NCBI GenBank assembly: GCA_002067565.1
Contig: MVQZ01000271.1
Location: 1-7,896, forward strand
Source: Methanobacterium sp. PtaU1.Bin242
GTDB lineage: Archaea > Methanobacteriota > Methanobacteria > Methanobacteriales > Methanobacteriaceae
Direction of reading: 5' to 3'
Length of the DNA stretch: 7,896 nt
Position numbers and translations under genes: made by a program. Positions within the stretch are counted from its first letter, which is position 1, and each line of letters begins with the position of its first letter. Shown here in pieces: positions 5,960 to 7,896 of this stretch. The notes under the pieces were generated by a model. The model ran no database searches. It was not told where the DNA came from and saw nothing but the letters and a program-made list of their open reading frames with translations.

Positions 5960-5996
5960 AGGGCTATAAATACTTTTAAGCCCTGAATAAACAGGG
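5960..5996 (+). repeat. two overlapping, mutually exclusive stem-loops upstream of psmB
   Basis: AGGGCT (5960-5965) is the exact inverse of AGCCCT (5979-5984), with a 13-nt spacer that contains TATAAATA-like sequence. CCCTG (5981-5985) is the exact inverse of CAGGG (5992-5996), with a 6-nt loop AATAAA. Both stems use the CCCT at 5981-5984, so only one can form at a time in RNA. As DNA the same bases are three alternating G3/C3 half-sites around a TATA element. Confidence 0.5.
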
Positions 5997-6030
5997 AAAT
6001 TTAAAATTGTAAGAACTAAAATAGTAAATA

Positions 6031-6038
6031 TTTATATA
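6031..6038 (+). promoter_or_regulatory. candidate proximal psmB promoter (box A TTTATATA)
   Basis: TTTATATA is a near-consensus archaeal TATA box with A-rich sequence upstream (AGTAAATA). Initiation about 25 bp later, near 6060, would give a leader of about 50 nt that includes both T runs and the GAGGTG site. TATA elements at 5936-5943 and 5964-5971 could act as distal promoters with leaders of about 120-150 nt. Confidence 0.5.
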
Positions 6039-6111
6039 ACATGAATTTAAAATTAAGAATATCAAAACATTAGAACTATTTTTTATGTGTTGTTTTTTTA
6101 GAGGTGTATTA

Positions 6112-6735
6112 ATGAATGATAAAGATCAATTAAAAGGCACTACAACCCTCGGTTTAACTTGTAAAGATGGAGTTGTTTTTGCCACCGAGAGAAGAGCTAC
6201 CATGGGTAACCTGATAGCCCACAAAGTGGCAGACAAGATCTTCAAGATAGATGATCATATAGGGGCTACTATTGCCGGGTCTGTTTCACACGCCCAAACA
6301 CTAATGAAATATATAACCGCCGAAGCAGCTCTTTACAGACTCAGAAACGGCGAAGAAATAAGTGTGGAAGCAATAGCCACATTAACCGCTAACATCTTAC
6401 GCTCAGCACCACTTTATGTACAAACCCTTCTGGGAGGAGTTGACACTAAAGGGCCAGCAATATACTCCTTAGACCCTGCAGGAGGTGTGGTAAAAGATAT
6501 GATGATTTCCACAGGTTCAGGATCAATGGTGGCTTACGGAGTACTGGAAGATCGTTACAGCGAAGATATATACGTAGAAGAAGGAGTAGATCTGGCCATA
6601 AGAGCTATAAGATCCGCCATGGAAAGAGATGCTTTTTCAGGTAACGGTATAATGGTGGCTACAATTACCAAAGAAGAGGGCTTTAGAAAGTTCTCACAAG
6701 AAGAGGTAGAAGCTAAAATCAAGGAAATTAACTAA
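6112..6735 (+). CDS. psmB: 20S proteasome beta subunit PsmB, precursor
   Basis: Catalytic subunit of the archaeal 20S proteasome, an Ntn hydrolase that degrades proteins inside the alpha7-beta7-beta7-alpha7 barrel. The precursor has 207 residues. A 9-residue propeptide ends in Gly9, followed by Thr10, which becomes the nucleophile Thr1 after self-cleavage. In mature numbering Glu17, Lys33 and Ser129 (precursor Glu26, Lys42, Ser138) are present, and precursor Asp173 and Ser176 fit the remaining active-site pair. The ISTGSGSMVAYGVLED stretch (132-147) and GVDLAIRAIRSAMERD (158-173) are typical. I chose the ATG at 6112 because GAGGTG (6101-6106) lies 5 nt upstream; the upstream in-frame ATG at 6085 would encode MCCFFRGVL through the T-rich leader and the ribosome site and has no site of its own. 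fttA follows after 106 bp; I recall the same gene pair in Methanothermobacter. No alpha subunit is in the window. Confidence 0.97.
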   Translation: MNDKDQLKGTTTLGLTCKDGVVFATERRATMGNLIAHKVADKIFKIDDHIGATIAGSVSHAQTLMKYITAEAALYRLRNGEEISVEAIATLTANILRSAPLYVQTLLGGVDTKGPAIYSLDPAGGVVKDMMISTGSGSMVAYGVLEDRYSEDIYVEEGVDLAIRAIRSAMERDAFSGNGIMVATITKEEGFRKFSQEEVEAKIKEIN

Positions 6736-6775
6736 GGAAATACCTTAATTCCTTTTATTTCACAATTTTTTTATT
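6734..6775 (+). terminator. psmB terminator: short hairpin plus T7 run
   Basis: AAGGAA (6734-6739), starting in the psmB stop codon, is the inverse of TTCCTT (6749-6754) with a 9-nt loop, followed by TTTTATTT and a T7 run at 6766-6772. The T run is the part expected to matter for archaeal termination; the stem has only 6 pairs and is AT-rich. Confidence 0.5.
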
Positions 6776-6782
6776 CTAGATA

Positions 6783-6829
6783 GTTAAGTTAAGAAAAAAA
6801 GCTTAGCTTAACCTTTATTTCTATTTTTT
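6783..6829 (+). terminator. 11-bp stem-loop with following U-tract upstream of fttA
   Basis: GTTAAGTTAAG (6783-6793) pairs with CTTAGCTTAAC (6802-6812) across an A-rich 8-nt loop; the only departure from Watson-Crick pairing is one U-G wobble. T-rich sequence follows (6814-6829), ending in T6 at 6824-6829, only 12 nt before the fttA ATG. It resembles a hairpin/U-tract terminator or attenuator. It could be a second psmB terminator or a control element in the fttA leader; the sequence does not decide. Confidence 0.55.
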
Positions 6830-6841
6830 AGACGTGATGAT

Positions 6842-7896
6842 ATGGGTTCAGAGATTCAAGAAATTAAAAATATAATATTGCAAAGATTACCCAAAAGAGT
6901 GCAAGTGGCCAAAGTAGAGTTTGAAGGTCCCGAAGTAGTGATCTACACTAAGAATCCAGAGATCATAACCGAAAACGGCGATCTCATAAGAGACTTGGCT
7001 AAAGATATAAGGAAAAGAATCATTATCCGCTCAGATCGTACGGTGCTGATGGAACCAGAAAATGCCATTCGTAAAATTCATGAGATAGTACCGGATGAAG
7101 CCAAGATCACCAACATCTCCTTCGACGAGGTAACCTGCGAAGTAATAATCGAAGCCAGGAAACCAGGGCTAGTTATAGGTAAATATGGTACTACCTCACG
7201 TGAAATAGTCAAAAAAATCGGATGGGCACCCAAAATACTTAGAACACCACCTATTGCATCTGAAATTATACAAAGGATTAGAAGGACTCTAAGAAAAAAT
7301 AGTAAAGAACGTAAAAAAATCTTACAAGATTTAGGAAACCAAATACACCGCGAGATACCATCAGAAAATGAGTGGACCCGTTTAACATCTTTAGGAGGTT
7401 TTAGAGAAGTAGGAAGATCATCACTATTCTTACAGACTTCCAACAGCAAAGTATTACTCGATTGCGGGGTAAATGTGGCCGGTACAGACGATAAAAGTTC
7501 TTATCCTTATTTAAACGTTCCAGAATTTCGTTTAGACGATCTTGACGCCGTTATCATATCACATGCTCACTTGGATCACTGCGGATTCCTACCCTACCTC
7601 TACCATTATGGGTATGATGGTCCTGTATACTGTACCACCCCAACCCGGGACCTTATGACATTACTACAGCTCGATCACATTGATATAGCTCATCGAGAGG
7701 ACAATCCACTCCCATTTAATGTAAAACACGTTAAAAAGAGTATAAAACATACTATAACTCTTGATTATGGAGAAGTGACTGATATTGCCCCGGACATCAG
7801 ACTAACCCTGCATAATGCTGGGCATATCCTTGGTTCAGCCATAACCCATATGCACATTGGTGACGGACAGCATAATTTTGTCTACACCGGAGATTT
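6842..7896 (+). CDS. fttA: transcription termination factor FttA / aCPSF1 (KH-metallo-beta-lactamase-beta-CASP ribonuclease), 3' end outside window
   Basis: Archaeal homologue of CPSF73, an endo/exoribonuclease that works with RNA polymerase to end transcription at U-rich tracts. I translated 351 codons from the ATG at 6842; the family has about 630-640 residues, so nearly half, including most of the beta-CASP domain, is missing. Residues 1 to about 150 form the N-terminal KH-type region, with IGKYG (112-116) as GxxG loop and IGWAPKILRTPPI (126-138) typical of the family. Metallo-beta-lactamase sequence begins near LTSLGGFREVGRSSLFL (181-197); metal ligands are His241, His243, Asp245 and His246 in HAHLDH, then His328 in NAGHILGSA, and Asp351 in YTGD at the window edge. 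A GTGAT site (6834-6838) lies 3 nt before the ATG. The upstream hairpin and T6 run suggest regulated entry from psmB. Catalytic residues seen are intact. Confidence 0.96.
   Translation, partial: MGSEIQEIKNIILQRLPKRVQVAKVEFEGPEVVIYTKNPEIITENGDLIRDLAKDIRKRIIIRSDRTVLMEPENAIRKIHEIVPDEAKITNISFDEVTCEVIIEARKPGLVIGKYGTTSREIVKKIGWAPKILRTPPIASEIIQRIRRTLRKNSKERKKILQDLGNQIHREIPSENEWTRLTSLGGFREVGRSSLFLQTSNSKVLLDCGVNVAGTDDKSSYPYLNVPEFRLDDLDAVIISHAHLDHCGFLPYLYHYGYDGPVYCTTPTRDLMTLLQLDHIDIAHREDNPLPFNVKHVKKSIKHTITLDYGEVTDIAPDIRLTLHNAGHILGSAITHMHIGDGQHNFVYTGD

Larger units (their letters stand above)
5729..6111. other. divergent intergenic region between taw2 and psmB
   Basis: Strongly AT-rich, with no credible gene on either strand. 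The left end carries the taw2 promoter. The right two thirds carry three plus-strand TATA-like elements, CCTTTATAAG (5935-5944), CTATAAATAC (5964-5973) and TTTATATAAC (6031-6040), and a pair of overlapping hairpins (5960-5996). The last 50 nt form a T-rich psmB leader. A possible box C (ACGATGA, 5894-5900) and CTGA (5917-5920) were noted but do not make a complete C/D RNA. Confidence 0.6.

Noticed and set aside
6085..6111. Upstream in-frame ATG extending PsmB by nine residues (MCCFFRGVL)
   Set aside because: It has no ribosome site, reads through a T7 run and the GAGGTG site, and would put an unusual hydrophobic stretch before the normal short propeptide.
7078..7449. Minus-strand 123-codon open frame
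   Set aside because: It lies wholly inside fttA, whose translation matches a conserved family; the opposite frame is a shadow.
1..7896. CRISPR array, insertion sequence, integrase site, tRNA or rRNA gene
   Set aside because: None seen: no regularly spaced repeats, no transposase or integrase frame, no cloverleaf-like sequence; the gene content is ordinary chromosomal housekeeping.

Overview
The window reads as chromosomal DNA of a hydrogenotrophic methanogenic archaeon, most likely a Methanobacterium-like member of the Methanobacteriales. The gene content is the evidence: cofG (coenzyme F420), mptA (methanopterin), a wyosine-tRNA enzyme of archaeal type (Taw2), an archaeal 20S proteasome beta subunit, and the KH/beta-CASP termination nuclease FttA (aCPSF1). 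The DNA is AT-rich, intergenic regions carry archaeal TATA-type elements, and Shine-Dalgarno motifs (GGTGAT/GAGGTG type) are common. No mobile element, CRISPR array, rRNA or tRNA is visible.

Layout. Positions 1-2215 (minus strand) hold a C1-coenzyme block: mptA, then a 145-residue protein of unknown function overlapping it by 4 bases (ATGA), then after 147 bp cofG, which leaves the window at its 3' end. Positions 2216-2596 are AT-rich and non-coding, with the mptA promoter, a bulged stem-loop and U-tract termination signals. Positions 2597-5728 (minus strand) hold taw2, a nitroreductase 13 nt behind it, a histone-deacetylase-family hydrolase and a 223-residue unknown protein 31 nt behind the deacetylase. 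Positions 5729-6111 are a divergent promoter region. Positions 6112-7896 (plus strand) hold psmB and the first 351 codons of fttA.

How the genes fit together. mptA and cofG commit precursors to the two main methanogenic C1/redox cofactors (tetrahydromethanopterin and F420), so the unknown gene translationally coupled to mptA is a candidate accessory protein for one of these pathways. taw2 acts in tRNA-Phe position-37 modification. psmB and fttA are core protein-turnover and transcription-termination genes.

I do not see a clear new defence or mobile system. The most interesting signals are regulatory: an 8-bp perfect dyad over the deacetylase core promoter, two mutually exclusive hairpins upstream of psmB, tandem 10-bp repeats in the cofG leader, and U-tract/hairpin leaders in front of psmB and fttA, the second of which encodes the factor that reads U-tracts. 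The two unknown genes (825-1262 and 2597-3268) are the best protein leads.
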